The position numbers and the translations under genes are program-made. Positions 17,836 to 27,061 of a stretch of 64,000 bases of DNA are shown here, piece by piece (position 1 is the first letter of the stretch; each line of letters opens with the position of its first letter). The DNA comes from Pseudoxanthomonas indica (lineage in GTDB: Bacteria > Pseudomonadota > Gammaproteobacteria > Xanthomonadales > Xanthomonadaceae). Below the pieces are notes generated by a model. That model saw nothing but the letters and a program-made list of their open reading frames with translations. It was not told the DNA's origin and did no database searches. The DNA lies in assembly GCF_900167565.1 (NCBI RefSeq), contig NZ_FUZV01000001.1:1674001-1738000 (forward strand). The letters run 5' to 3'.

Positions 17836-19581
17836 TCAGGGCGCAGGCGCGCTGGATTTCGTGGTGGCCACAGGCCGCGCGAACGCATCGAATTGGTCCA
17901 CTTTGTATTTGAATGCTCGCCCATCCTGCACAATGGTTCGTTCATACATAGGACGATTGCGCCGAAAGAATTCGTTCGCCAACGTGCCGAGATCTTGAGC
18001 ACCTAGCACGCCGGTGACGTAGTCGGGGAATGCCTGGCCGGTGACAGAAGCCAGATACTTGTAGTCTGTCCGTGTAAGCGTGATGCCCCCACTGCTCACC
18101 GACTCGGACAACAGTTGATTGGCATTGACTTGAGCATCATTGCCGAAGACGTACGTCGTCGTGCTCCCATCGTTCTTCACAACGGTAGTCGTCGAAGTAG
18201 ACGGGCAGCCGCTTGCGCACTCCGTGGCGTACGACCAGCTCGGGGCATACGTCAACGTCCACATCAAGGGCGTTATGCCCGGCCCGCTTACCATCTTCGA
18301 GATGAGAGGATTTGACAGAAATGCCTTTGGTCTTCCCTGAGGGTACTCCGGCGGCTGAGCAGAATTGCAGGAGCCATAGGCCACGTTGTTGTAGCCCAGA
18401 GCAATGACCTTGTAGGTGAACTCGCCCACCGCCCCGGACGGGTGCACGAAGGTCTGCCGCATGCGTGCACTGTCACCTGCGGATGTGTATTGCCCTGGCG
18501 AGAAGTTGCACTGATAGCCGAACGTTGGCAGGTTGACTTGGCCGCCAATATACTGAGGCAGTGAGAGCTGCCATTTCGAGCCGTCTGGCAGAATGACCTG
18601 GCTTAGCTCTGGCGTGGTCATTCCCGTCATTACCGCGTACACATACTGCCAGGTACTAGTCCCGTCGGTGACGGTGGAAACGCGCCCGTCGGAGCCGTAG
18701 TTGATTCGAATCTCCGCACCATCCGAGGCAAGCATGCGCGTCACATGCGTGGGGAAGCTAGGGTCATATTCGTACGTCACTGTGTTACCAAAGCGGTCCG
18801 TCGCCTTGGAGGCCATGAAGTACATCTCCTCGCGCGCATCGCCGCCATACGGTGAGGTGAATGGCGTCACGGGGCGAAGAGCCAGCCAATCGAAGTCGTA
18901 GGAAGCGCCATCCGGCAGTGTGATTTTGAAGCCTTCGCCCGTAGCGTTCTTAAGTGCGGGTAAGCACGAGACCCGCCAATGACTCATTGTGGAGTACCTA
19001 TAAGGGCCGCCCGAGCTAGGTACCGGAGAATTCGCCGCAATGGGCCACAAGGTTTCACGTCCATAACCGGGAATATTGGCCTCCACCCCGTACCAGAAGT
19101 TGTACTGGAGAATAGGAGGGCGGCCTTGGACGGGTTGTGCCTGCGGGACCAATCCGACAACACTGCAGCGGGGCCGAGTGTTGCGATAGAAATCGCTGTT
19201 CTTGCGGTAGATGCCAGCGACGTAGGGGATGTCGGCTCGCCACTGTGTGCCGAGAATGAGCGAGCGGTCAGTGGCTAGAGTCGCCGAGTCCGCATAGTAC
19301 GGCGCGAAGGGCCTTAAAAGGCGACCGAATTGCAATGGAAGCTTGACGTTGGTCTTGGCGGCTACATCGATAACCTGGAAGCTCACACCGCCGTCGATGT
19401 AACTGACCCGGTCACCAAACAGCCCGTCGGAGGCTAGGCTCTCGATGTCCTTGCCCTGTCCATACGTCCCTTCATAGGTGTACTCGTAGGTGTCCTGTGC
19501 ACTAACTGGAACACTACCTAGTAAACAAAATGCCGCTGCAAGCAGATTCAATGCGGAGCGACCGACCAATGTTCTATACAT
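17836..19581 (-). CDS. Exported YD/RHS-associated protein, upstream partner of the RHS toxin
   Basis: 581 aa from ATG 19581, preceded by GGGGA. An ORF extension upstream has no start signal and is disregarded. Signal peptide: MYRTLVGRSALNLLAAAFCL...VSA. The middle resembles the N-terminal portion of RHS wall/surface proteins, with repeated DRFGNTVTYEYDPSF and NYGSDGRVSTVTDGTSTWQY (YD-repeat-like) units. It ends near the repeat pattern resumed by the next gene. Together the two genes look like an RHS protein split into two exported polypeptides. It is the first gene of a three-gene minus-strand operon. Confidence 0.75.
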   Translation of the reverse strand: MYRTLVGRSALNLLAAAFCLLGSVPVSAQDTYEYTYEGTYGQGKDIESLASDGLFGDRVSYIDGGVSFQVIDVAAKTNVKLPLQFGRLLRPFAPYYADSATLATDRSLILGTQWRADIPYVAGIYRKNSDFYRNTRPRCSVVGLVPQAQPVQGRPPILQYNFWYGVEANIPGYGRETLWPIAANSPVPSSGGPYRYSTMSHWRVSCLPALKNATGEGFKITLPDGASYDFDWLALRPVTPFTSPYGGDAREEMYFMASKATDRFGNTVTYEYDPSFPTHVTRMLASDGAEIRINYGSDGRVSTVTDGTSTWQYVYAVMTGMTTPELSQVILPDGSKWQLSLPQYIGGQVNLPTFGYQCNFSPGQYTSAGDSARMRQTFVHPSGAVGEFTYKVIALGYNNVAYGSCNSAQPPEYPQGRPKAFLSNPLISKMVSGPGITPLMWTLTYAPSWSYATECASGCPSTSTTTVVKNDGSTTTYVFGNDAQVNANQLLSESVSSGGITLTRTDYKYLASVTGQAFPDYVTGVLGAQDLGTLANEFFRRNRPMYERTIVQDGRAFKYKVDQFDAFARPVATTKSSAPAP

Positions 19582-20225
19582 TGCAAATCCCCAGTTAAAG
19601 GGACGGCAATCTCTAGGAGTGCCGTCCCTGGCGTGCCCGGAATTACAACATAACAAAATTACAGATAACAGCCTGAAATCGCATTTTTCGAACCCCATTA
19701 CAGGGTGGGCAACGTAGGCGAGCTATTCATCTTCTGGCTCGGATGCGGAAACTGACCAGGCGCTCAATCGAATCCGCTTCTTCGGCCGCATGAGCGCACA
19801 GACGACCACTCCACCTCCTCAACGACGATGCTGACAGAACTCACCGAGTTAGGGCCTTTTACATACCGCATGGACTTAGGCACTGGCTATGTTCCAGGGC
19901 GTTCGCAGGGCTGCCACGAGGAACTGCAGGTCACGACCGAAGCACTCTGACCGCTGTCATACCTGCGGCCAATATCGCATGCAAGCTAGTTGTGCAACAC
20001 GTAACCTAGGGGGGGCACTTGCGTAGCGAATGCTTGGCACAAACCAGATGCCGTGGTGCCACGGCGTGTGGGCAAACTGAGTGAAGATGGAGTCCACTAG
20101 CGCGGCAAGATTCTCGGCGTGGACGTTTGGCATTCACATGGGACAACCTGGTGAGATGATTACCCATCATCGACCGACCGTAGGCGCATATTCAGATCTC
20201 AAGCAGTCTTCGATCACGTTCTTGC
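19582..20225. other. Intergenic stretch, no supported gene
   Basis: About 640 bp between the RHS operon promoter side and the next minus-strand gene. It should contain the RHS operon promoter; AT-rich sequence at about 19640-19670 is a candidate location. No coding frame with a plausible start was found. Confidence 0.45.
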
Positions 20226-20969
20226 TTACTGGCAGATTCGCTTGCGTCCGTCAGGAACGTCGACAGCAACATCATCTCTCCAAACCCACTCAGCGTTGTC
20301 TCCTACTCTGAAGGAAGTGCTCACAGAAAGGTTTGGCCTAAAGTAGGACGGGCGTGCCGGTCTACCGAATGGGTCTCTTCCCACCTCTCCCTTACCATTC
20401 GTCACTTGGACTTTGCCCGAGATGCACTGGGAGCAGGTGTTCTGGAGCGTAACAACGATCAACGAAGCGTCATCCCTGTTGAGAGGTCCAACCTTCCCCA
20501 CTCTTCGCAGGCATGATGAAATCTCCACGTCGGCCATCGGCACTGAGTCATCAGCACGAATGCGAGGTCCGCCAGCCGCCGGTAGTTCCGCGTTCTGCAG
20601 TTGCGGGGAGGAGCTTCTCTGGGGTTGCTGCGGTAGCGTACCTGCTTGCTCACGGGCCCCAGATGGTGCCCCGCTGTTCCTGCGTTCGAACTGCCTAACC
20701 CAGTCCGCGTTGCCGGTACTGGCGTCGTTGGATGGCGCCTCTTCGCAGGTGCATGTCCCTTCGCACGTAATTGCGCCGCATCCGTTGCCTTGAATGTCGG
20801 TCGGCTGCGTGCACCTAAGTTGTGATCGCGTTTGATACGAATTGGGGCAAGGCTCACACGTACTGTAGGTGGTTCTCGGCTGCCCATTGCAGAAGAAGCT
20901 TTGAGCGCAAACCTTGCCGGCCACTAAGGCCGCACACAGCAGAATAAGGACTAGCGGGAGAACCTTCAT
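20226..20969 (-). CDS. Secreted cysteine-containing hypothetical protein
   Basis: 247 aa from ATG 20969; AGGGA is at correct spacing for this ATG and too close for the ATG at 20975. Signal peptide KVLPLVLILLCAALVAGKVCAQ. The mature N-terminus is cysteine-rich (CNGQP, CEPCPNSY, CGAITCEGTCTCEE), then there is a disordered Gln/Ser/Pro linker (about 85-135). A C-terminal beta-rich domain has two CxxC-type cysteine groups and a strand pattern like secreted carbohydrate- or surface-binding modules. No family recognised. Export to an oxidising compartment with disulfides is a reasonable inference. Confidence 0.65.
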   Translation of the reverse strand: MKVLPLVLILLCAALVAGKVCAQSFFCNGQPRTTYSTCEPCPNSYQTRSQLRCTQPTDIQGNGCGAITCEGTCTCEEAPSNDASTGNADWVRQFERRNSGAPSGAREQAGTLPQQPQRSSSPQLQNAELPAAGGPRIRADDSVPMADVEISSCLRRVGKVGPLNRDDASLIVVTLQNTCSQCISGKVQVTNGKGEVGRDPFGRPARPSYFRPNLSVSTSFRVGDNAEWVWRDDVAVDVPDGRKRICQ

Positions 20970-21117
20970 ACCCATTTCCCTGTGGCCATTTGATACGGCC
21001 AACGAGGGGGAAAGTCGCAAGCGGACACCAGCCCGACGGGCGGCTATCCCCCTGGCTTGACGCACTCCTCAATAAATCCAGAAGCCTCGCCTGGTGCCAG
21101 CCTGACAGCGGCTGAGT

Positions 21118-21213
21118 GTCCGCTTGGGCTCGGAAGCTGCCAAGCCGTACCCCCGATAAATCTTCCTAAATCTCCGTCCCCACCGATGTCCGGTTCCGGC
21201 CAGAAGCGGACGT
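21118..21213. repeat. Pair of degenerate copies of the GTCCGCTT/AAGCGGAC repeat
   Basis: TGTCCGCTT at about 21118 and AAGCGGACG ending at 21213 are inverted and about 95 bp apart, each beside a degenerate partner half. They could be two copies of the dispersed repeat, or the ends of one small non-autonomous element. Confidence 0.5.
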
Positions 21214-21282
21214 TGACTCTCGACTCAAACGATTCAAGCTGCATCACGCGCACCGAGCACATTCACATGCAGGCATACAAGA

Positions 21283-21309
21283 AAGCCGGAAGCTCAACTT
21301 CCGGCTTTT
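21283..21309 (-). terminator. Intrinsic terminator downstream of the arylsulfatase
   Basis: Perfect 10-bp stem AAGCCGGAAG / CTTCCGGCTT with a 5-nt loop and short T-runs on both sides, so it could work in both directions. It lies 38 bp past the sulfatase stop. Confidence 0.75.
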
Positions 21310-21346
21310 CGTTGACTGCTAAGGAGAGAGAGAACTGCATCCAGCT

Positions 21347-22885
21347 TTAGGTGCTCCCTGTGCTCTCGCGGAGCTTCTCTAGGACCTGATCTACGCCGAA
21401 CGTACCGGCGGCCTGGCTCGGTGGAAACTCCTTGAACGTATCCAGGAACTCGGCAACGACGTGTTGTGCTGGCACGCAAATGAATGCGTGGTCGAGCCAC
21501 CAGTCCCAGTACGAATTCGACGTAATGTCGGCCCTCTCATACGGATCTGTCCGGAGGTTGAACAGTTTCGGTACCCTCAAAGTCGTAAATGGTTCAGCCC
21601 AAACTTGCAAAGTTCCCTTTGCACGCTGCTCCGTGAAGACAAACTTCCAATTGTCGTAACGCAGACAGACCAGATTCGAGTCATCGTTAAAATAGAAGAA
21701 CTCCTTCCGTGGGCTTTCCTTAGTCTTACCGGTGAGCATCGGAATGAGGTTGTAGCCATCTAGGTGAACCTTGAACGTGGTGTCGCCCACCTTCATGCCC
21801 TTCTTCAGTTGCTCAGTTACGTCAGGCACACCAGCAGCGGCCAGGAGCGTCGGCGCCCAGTCAAGATGAGAAACGATCTGATTGCAGATTGTGCCCGGCT
21901 TAATTTGACCTGGCCACCGGACCATGCAAGGCACACGAAATGCTCCTTCCCAATTCGAGTTCTTCTCGTTGCGGAACGGAGTCATAGCGGCATCTGGCCA
22001 CGAATTCATGTGGGGGCCATTGTCGGTTGAGTACATGACGATGGTGTTCTCCGCCATGCCAAGATCGTCCAATGCCTTCAACACTGTGCCGACGTTCTCA
22101 TCATGGTCAATCATGGTGTCGTGATAGCGACTCTGCCACCTTCCCGCCTGGCCGATGCTCTCTGGCTTTGTGTGAGTGCGGAAATGCATGTGGGTGAAGT
22201 TGACCCAAAGGAAAACTGGCTTACCGGCATCATTCTGGCGCTTCAGGAAATCAACTGCGCGATCAGCGATGTCGTCGTCGACCGTTTCCATTCGCAGTTT
22301 GGTTAAGGGTCCGGTGTCCTTGATCGTCTGCTTGCCGACCTTGCCGAAACGCGGATCAACTGTTGCGTCTTCCTTATCGGTTGCTTTGCAGTCCAGGACA
22401 CCTCGAGGACCGTAGTTGGCCAGGAAGTCTGGAAAATCTTTGGCGGGCGGATAGTCGGGCAACTCCGGCTCCTCAGATGCGTTGAGGTGATAAAGCGCAC
22501 CATAGAACTCGTCGAATCCGTGCACAGTAGGCAGGTGCTCGTTTCGGTCACCCAAGTGGTTCTTGCCGAACTGGCCGGTGGCATACCCTTGCGCCTTGAG
22601 AAGTTGCGCAATGGTTACGTCTCGGAACTGCAAACCTTGTGCAGCACCAGGCATGCCGACCTTAGTGTTTCCGGTACGAAATCCGCACTGCCCCGTAATG
22701 AAAGATGAGCGCCCCGCAGTGCAACTTTGCTCAGCATAGTAGTCGGTGAATCGAACCCCCTCGGCGGCGAGACGGTCGATATTCGCTGTTTCGTAACCCA
22801 TCATTCCATCTGAGTAGGCGCTGATGTTGGACTGACCGATGTCGTCACCCCAAATGATTACGATATTCGGCTTACTTGCTGCCAT
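21347..22885 (-). CDS. Arylsulfatase (type I, formylglycine-dependent)
   Basis: 512 aa from ATG 22885 (GAGGA at good spacing); an upstream in-frame start is less likely. It hydrolyses sulfate esters. Metal-binding GDD at residues 13-15. The sulfatase signature SCTAGRSSF has Cys55 in CxAxR, the residue matured to formylglycine. KNHLGDRNEHLPTVHGFDEF and a YSTDNGPHMNSWPD segment contain further expected active-site residues. No signal peptide was seen, so it appears cytoplasmic unless exported otherwise. The DUF1622 and DUF202 membrane proteins lie just upstream on the same strand. No formylglycine-generating enzyme is in the window. Confidence 0.9.
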   Translation of the reverse strand: MAASKPNIVIIWGDDIGQSNISAYSDGMMGYETANIDRLAAEGVRFTDYYAEQSCTAGRSSFITGQCGFRTGNTKVGMPGAAQGLQFRDVTIAQLLKAQGYATGQFGKNHLGDRNEHLPTVHGFDEFYGALYHLNASEEPELPDYPPAKDFPDFLANYGPRGVLDCKATDKEDATVDPRFGKVGKQTIKDTGPLTKLRMETVDDDIADRAVDFLKRQNDAGKPVFLWVNFTHMHFRTHTKPESIGQAGRWQSRYHDTMIDHDENVGTVLKALDDLGMAENTIVMYSTDNGPHMNSWPDAAMTPFRNEKNSNWEGAFRVPCMVRWPGQIKPGTICNQIVSHLDWAPTLLAAAGVPDVTEQLKKGMKVGDTTFKVHLDGYNLIPMLTGKTKESPRKEFFYFNDDSNLVCLRYDNWKFVFTEQRAKGTLQVWAEPFTTLRVPKLFNLRTDPYERADITSNSYWDWWLDHAFICVPAQHVVAEFLDTFKEFPPSQAAGTFGVDQVLEKLRESTGST

Positions 22886-23125
22886 GGTCTTATCCTCAAC
22901 GCGGGCGAAAGGCACCGAGATTTTCTACCAACCACTCACGACTCGTCCTCGGTACTTCTACTTACGACACTCGCGTACAAATACCTACCCCATCGATTCT
23001 TCGCGCAAGCAAGTTGTACCTCCCTGCCACTATTCGCGGCAGACCTTTGGATGGAATCTCGTCGGATTGGGACGAAAGCCGCTAGCTACCGGCATCGAAT
23101 CCGGCACCGCGTGAACGAATACCCC

Positions 23126-23509
23126 CTAACTTCGCGAAGCCTGGTGTTCCTGCTGTTTACGATTTATGGCATTGAACTCGTGAAGGTCCTTGTCTAGAAA
23201 ATAGTTAAGGAATGTTCGGATCACGGCAATCACGGCGAGTCTGATCAGATCTTCACGGGTGGGCGCTATGGTGGATTCAACTATGTCTGCCGCCAGCAAG
23301 AACGTTAGTGCAGCGACTAGCCAGCGGGCGTACCAGATCCACATTGTTCGAATTGGAACGCGCTCTGCGAAAGCCGGCTGACGCAGCCACCGCACACCGG
23401 CCACGATCGTCGCTAAAGTGCCGAGAATCGCCACACAAACAGCGGTAGCGTCCATAACCAGGACGCCGCACTCGGCGACACTGTGTACGAACACGTAAGC
23501 GGCTTCCAT
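23126..23509 (-). CDS. DUF1622 family membrane protein
   Basis: 127 aa from ATG 23509. Three hydrophobic segments. The family hallmarks WLVAALTFLLAADIVESTIAP and IRLAVIAVIRTFLNYFLDKD are in the C-terminal half. This family is an inner-membrane protein of unknown function. It lies between DUF202 and the sulfatase in one orientation, with a 240-bp gap to the sulfatase. Confidence 0.85.
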   Translation of the reverse strand: MEAAYVFVHSVAECGVLVMDATAVCVAILGTLATIVAGVRWLRQPAFAERVPIRTMWIWYARWLVAALTFLLAADIVESTIAPTREDLIRLAVIAVIRTFLNYFLDKDLHEFNAINRKQQEHQASRS

Positions 23510-23563
23510 ATCAGACCCCAAGATTGAACAATTTCAAGGCCACTGCTGACGCATGATTACTAG

Positions 23564-23974
23564 CTAGTGAGGCAAAAAGAGCCAAAGAGCAGTAATGCCA
23601 CCCAGCACTAGGAGCCCGACGCTAAATGCGATCGTGCCGCGATGCCGTGGCTTGATGAACCCAGCGTCTATTTCCTTATCAACCTTCCAGTACCTTGCTA
23701 TTGACCAGAGCAACAGTGCGAGTCCAAGAAGGACCATGCCCAACCCAGCATTACCCGCGTCACGCAGCAGCAGCTTTCCTTGAGGCGCCTGGTCATTCTG
23801 CACGAGGTACATGCTGAAGCGGTTGATAGTTATTCCGAAGCCAATTAGCGAGACTGTAGTACGTAAATAGGCCAGATGTGTCCGTTCATTAGCAAAGTGC
23901 GTGCGACCGCGCGCCAAATCGGTTGAGAGGCTGCCACCCGAGGCGGGAGCGGATACTTCTTCGTTCGATTGCAT
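23564..23974 (-). CDS. DUF202 (YidH-like) family membrane protein
   Basis: 136 aa from ATG 23974. The family motif FANERTHLAYLRTTVSLIGFG begins near residue 27, followed by three predicted transmembrane helices (SLIGFGITINRF, AGLGMVLLGLALLLWSI, IAFSVGLLVLGGITALWLF). Inner-membrane protein of unknown function. First gene of a DUF202-DUF1622-sulfatase series; separate transcription of the sulfatase cannot be excluded. Confidence 0.85.
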   Translation of the reverse strand: MQSNEEVSAPASGGSLSTDLARGRTHFANERTHLAYLRTTVSLIGFGITINRFSMYLVQNDQAPQGKLLLRDAGNAGLGMVLLGLALLLWSIARYWKVDKEIDAGFIKPRHRGTIAFSVGLLVLGGITALWLFLPH

Positions 23975-24251
23975 ACAGGGCACTCATAGTGGGAGAAATC
24001 AGTCGAGCGCGTCATTTCGCCCCGAGAAGGCTCCCTCTAATGCGGTGGGTTGACTCGGCCGATTCTTCACAGCCAATCGTGGCGATCCACTAGAACTGAG
24101 GGTGGGGGCGGTCGCTCAAGTAGCATTCACTATCGACTTCTGCTCAGTTCCGGGCATCCGAACTTGTTCCCAATCAGTGTCAGTAAAACTACTGAGACCG
24201 ACATGCAGTCGCTATCTAGGTGCGTGCGTTGAGGCGCGGCTCCCAAAAGCC

Positions 24252-24356
24252 TTAGTTCATGCACCAGTAGACGCCGACCACCAATGCCAAGAGCGCCGTG
24301 ACGGCCAGGCTCGCCAGCGCCCACTTGCGAAGGGCTCGCAGGCAGAAATGTCTCAT
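24252..24356 (-). CDS. Candidate 34-aa single-pass membrane protein
   Basis: The ORF begins MRHFCLRALRKWALASL and continues into AVTALLALVVGVYW, ending in CMN. A short basic N-terminus followed by one clean hydrophobic helix is typical of real small membrane proteins. A weak AAAGAG lies upstream of ATG 24356. It sits in an otherwise empty 680-bp gap. It could be coincidence; expression is unknown. Confidence 0.4.
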   Translation of the reverse strand: MRHFCLRALRKWALASLAVTALLALVVGVYWCMN

Positions 24357-24507
24357 TTCAATGAAATCTCTTTAGGCCGCATTCCAGCATGTGCCGACAA
24401 CGCTACGCCGCAGCAGCGAGACTTTCCAGACTTCAGCTCTCGGTCCGCAATTTACGTTTCGGGTCGAGGCCGGGTGTGATCACTAGCCGGCGCTGCTCGC
24501 GGCACCC

Positions 24508-24525
24508 ATGTCCGCTTCGGGTCGG
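24508..24525. repeat. Degenerate copy of the TGTCCGCTTTGGGTCG repeat
   Basis: ATGTCCGCTTCGGGTCGG matches one arm and the centre of the inverted repeat at 13844-13873, but the second arm has decayed. The surrounding gap (23975-24658) has no other supported gene except the small ORF at 24252. Confidence 0.55.
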
Positions 24526-24658
24526 TAGCTGTCATCAGCTCCGATCTAAGCACTCGCCCGGCGGAGGAACTTCAGTGCATTCTCGACGATAGGCCCAAGA
24601 CCCACTACGAGCACAAGGTCTCGTAGGCGGCGTGAAATACAAAGATGTCCGGATGCGA

Positions 24659-25282
24659 CTACGCGCTAGTGCCAGGAAAGCGCCCACCGCCGTCAACATG
24701 AGAAAGCAGCTGATTGTGAATCCGAACGAGCTCATCTGACATGGCCTGGATCTCGAACTCGTCGTCAAGAATCCTGAACTTTCCGGAATCGATGAAGTAG
24801 GCTCGGAAGTAGTGCGTCGGCGCGTCACTTCGGTGCGTTGGACCGAACCACTCGGGCAAGATCACGCCAACAATGCTGCCGGCCAGGTGGTTGTCGAGAC
24901 GCTCATCGAAGTGCTCAGCGGCATCCCTTAGACTGCGATCACGCAAGGGGGAGCCATCTTCAACCTTGAACACTCGCTTGAGATATGCACCGCGCGGTGC
25001 GTGTGCTTTTCTGACGGGCCAGAAGTACCTAGAGACAGCGGCAGCACACAGCACGATGCTCTGTCCGTGATCTAGGGCTATCGAGCAGTCGAAGGCGAGA
25101 GTGCCCCCATCCGCTTGATGTCGATCGATTCGCTCAATCAGATCAGCGATGTAGTCCATAGACGAGCATGCTTTCCTCGTATGAAAGAGCATGCTTTCAA
25201 TATAGAAGACTTCATGCTGCGGCCAGATTGGCAAATGAGCATCCATGTGCGCCTCAGATTGAAGCGGAGCGAGCATCGACAC
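24659..25282 (-). CDS. Hypothetical protein, second gene of an unrecognised operon
   Basis: 207 aa if the GTG at 25280-25282 is used, directly abutting the upstream stop; an ATG two codons on (25276) is an alternative. Mixed alpha/beta, no signal peptide or membrane segment. The middle has SIVLCAAAVSRYFWPVR and a repeated charged helix (LRDRSLRDAAEHFDERLDNHL). No family recognised. The zero-gap junction shows coupling to the 592-aa gene upstream, so the two products probably act together. Confidence 0.65.
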   Translation of the reverse strand: MSMLAPLQSEAHMDAHLPIWPQHEVFYIESMLFHTRKACSSMDYIADLIERIDRHQADGGTLAFDCSIALDHGQSIVLCAAAVSRYFWPVRKAHAPRGAYLKRVFKVEDGSPLRDRSLRDAAEHFDERLDNHLAGSIVGVILPEWFGPTHRSDAPTHYFRAYFIDSGKFRILDDEFEIQAMSDELVRIHNQLLSHVDGGGRFPGTSA

Positions 25283-27061
25283 CTAGGTCCGATTTTCGTT
25301 GCTCGCGGCATCATGGAAGAGTGCTGCTCCGATATTCCAAATGCTGCTGCCGTAGTTGTAGATCAACTGCTCGCCTTGCCTTAGGAACGAATTGTTGGGG
25401 TCTACTCCTGCCAACTTGATCGCATCTTCGACCTTCGAACTCGTTGGGTGAGCATCCCCAACCCTCATGTCATACACGCCAGCCAGAACACTACACATGC
25501 GACGAGCATCCTCTTCACCAATCTTCTGAGCAAGTAGGTCTTGTAGAAGCTTGTTCGAGCCCAGCTTCTCCTTATCCCGATGCGTCGATAGCTTTCGAAG
25601 CTCACGTACATCCAAACGATCAGAGAATACGCGAATGAGCTCTTTCGCTAGCCTGAGTAGGGTCGCACGATCTCTGCTGACGAAGCGGGATACGCTCTGC
25701 ATCGCAGCGCGGTCTTCAATGTCGTGGGTGAATAGCTTTACGTTGAGAGACTGTGAGAACCCGTTCTCGAGCAGTCGCATCGTTTTGAAGAAGAGCACTT
25801 CGAACGCGTCGGTAGTAGCCGGTCTTGTCTCTGCTTGAGAGAGCAGTAGCTCTGCTGAGACCTTACCTTCCGGAACGACATTGTGTGAGGCCCACACGTG
25901 CTGCTCCCACGTGGGAAGCCTGGCGATGTCGTGTGCGTAGACAGTGATCAGATCAGATGAATTTATGCCGAAATGTGTGGAGCGACCCGATGTAGAGACA
26001 ACCGCACCGGTTTCACGTGTATACCAGTGTAGGGAGAAGCCACGGCGCCCTAGAAGCTCTGTGACCACGCCCGCACGGAACCATAACCATCGTCCGATAT
26101 CTTCGTAGTCGAGGTCGCGCGAAGGCCTCCGGGTGCCATCAGTCTCAACAATGAAGTTGGGGCGGGACGGGTCCTCATCTCCCCTTACTCGAATGCTGCG
26201 CTGCTGACCATCTATCCACTCGTCTCGCCAGAATTCTCCTTCTACCCTGACGCCGATGTAGCCACCGCGATGACCTTCTCGGTGTTCTGAGGCGGTGTTG
26301 TCATGTCGCTCGGGCCCCATCACAGGGGCATCCTCTTCCGGATCGACATCGGTCCGCCATATTCGCATCGATGACCAGCTTCCGCCGTGCACACTGTTTA
26401 AGTCACGGATCAATAACTCAAAGCGGCCGCCATCTCGCTCTTCCTGTTTATCTGTCATCCCGGCATACGGACTCCCTTCAAGGGACACTACCGTCTCCAC
26501 GTGTTGCCGGTAGTACGACAGCCGTAGCGATAGACCACGTGCTGTGAGGTAGTCGAGTAGGAACTCGCGCTTTATCTCTATCTGGTTGTGGTTGCCCGAC
26601 TCGTCAAAGGACTCGCGCGCAACTATTACAAAGTCTTCTTCCGGCCTGACCCAGTTGCTACCTTCCTTGATAAGCCGCAGTGCAATTACTAGGTCCGGAT
26701 TCAAGATCCAGTGTCTCGTTCCCACGACGGGCTGATCGTGTTCAAAGATGAGCTCGACACCGAGAGGCTCCTTGTCGTAGTACTGGTACTGATCAACCGG
26801 CGAGTAATAGCCGTCCTCGTAGGCATGCGGGCGTGCGCTGTGCGCGATGCCGATTTCGCTCCAGCTTAGGCCCTCTGCGACTGCGCGATGCTGCATTGGA
26901 AATGCTACTGATCCGCAGCCGAAGAACTCACCGACATGTCCGGGCGTGGTGACATCCGAGTGTCCGCGCTCAATGTCCACCGATGCACGCAGTGGAATCC
27001 AGGTCGAATTGGCGAAAGACCGGCGCGTCAGCCGGGTCTGTAGAATCCATTCTTGATCCAT
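25283..27061 (-). CDS. Large hypothetical protein, first gene of an unrecognised operon
   Basis: 592 aa from ATG 27061 with AGGGCGGA upstream. Cytosolic, acidic, no membrane segments. The N-terminal half is beta-rich, with NPDLVIALRLIKEGSNWVRP and FLLDYLTARGLSLRLSYYR; I recall this pattern in uncharacterised proteins of about 600 aa but cannot name a family. The C-terminal part (about 400-592) is helical (RLLENGFSQSLNVKLF, LRLAKELIRVFSDRLD) and ends with a region containing RVGDAHPTSSKVEDAI. It neighbours the left end of the Tn7-like element. A defence-type role is possible but unsupported by a known domain. Confidence 0.7.
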   Translation of the reverse strand: MDQEWILQTRLTRRSFANSTWIPLRASVDIERGHSDVTTPGHVGEFFGCGSVAFPMQHRAVAEGLSWSEIGIAHSARPHAYEDGYYSPVDQYQYYDKEPLGVELIFEHDQPVVGTRHWILNPDLVIALRLIKEGSNWVRPEEDFVIVARESFDESGNHNQIEIKREFLLDYLTARGLSLRLSYYRQHVETVVSLEGSPYAGMTDKQEERDGGRFELLIRDLNSVHGGSWSSMRIWRTDVDPEEDAPVMGPERHDNTASEHREGHRGGYIGVRVEGEFWRDEWIDGQQRSIRVRGDEDPSRPNFIVETDGTRRPSRDLDYEDIGRWLWFRAGVVTELLGRRGFSLHWYTRETGAVVSTSGRSTHFGINSSDLITVYAHDIARLPTWEQHVWASHNVVPEGKVSAELLLSQAETRPATTDAFEVLFFKTMRLLENGFSQSLNVKLFTHDIEDRAAMQSVSRFVSRDRATLLRLAKELIRVFSDRLDVRELRKLSTHRDKEKLGSNKLLQDLLAQKIGEEDARRMCSVLAGVYDMRVGDAHPTSSKVEDAIKLAGVDPNNSFLRQGEQLIYNYGSSIWNIGAALFHDAASNENRT

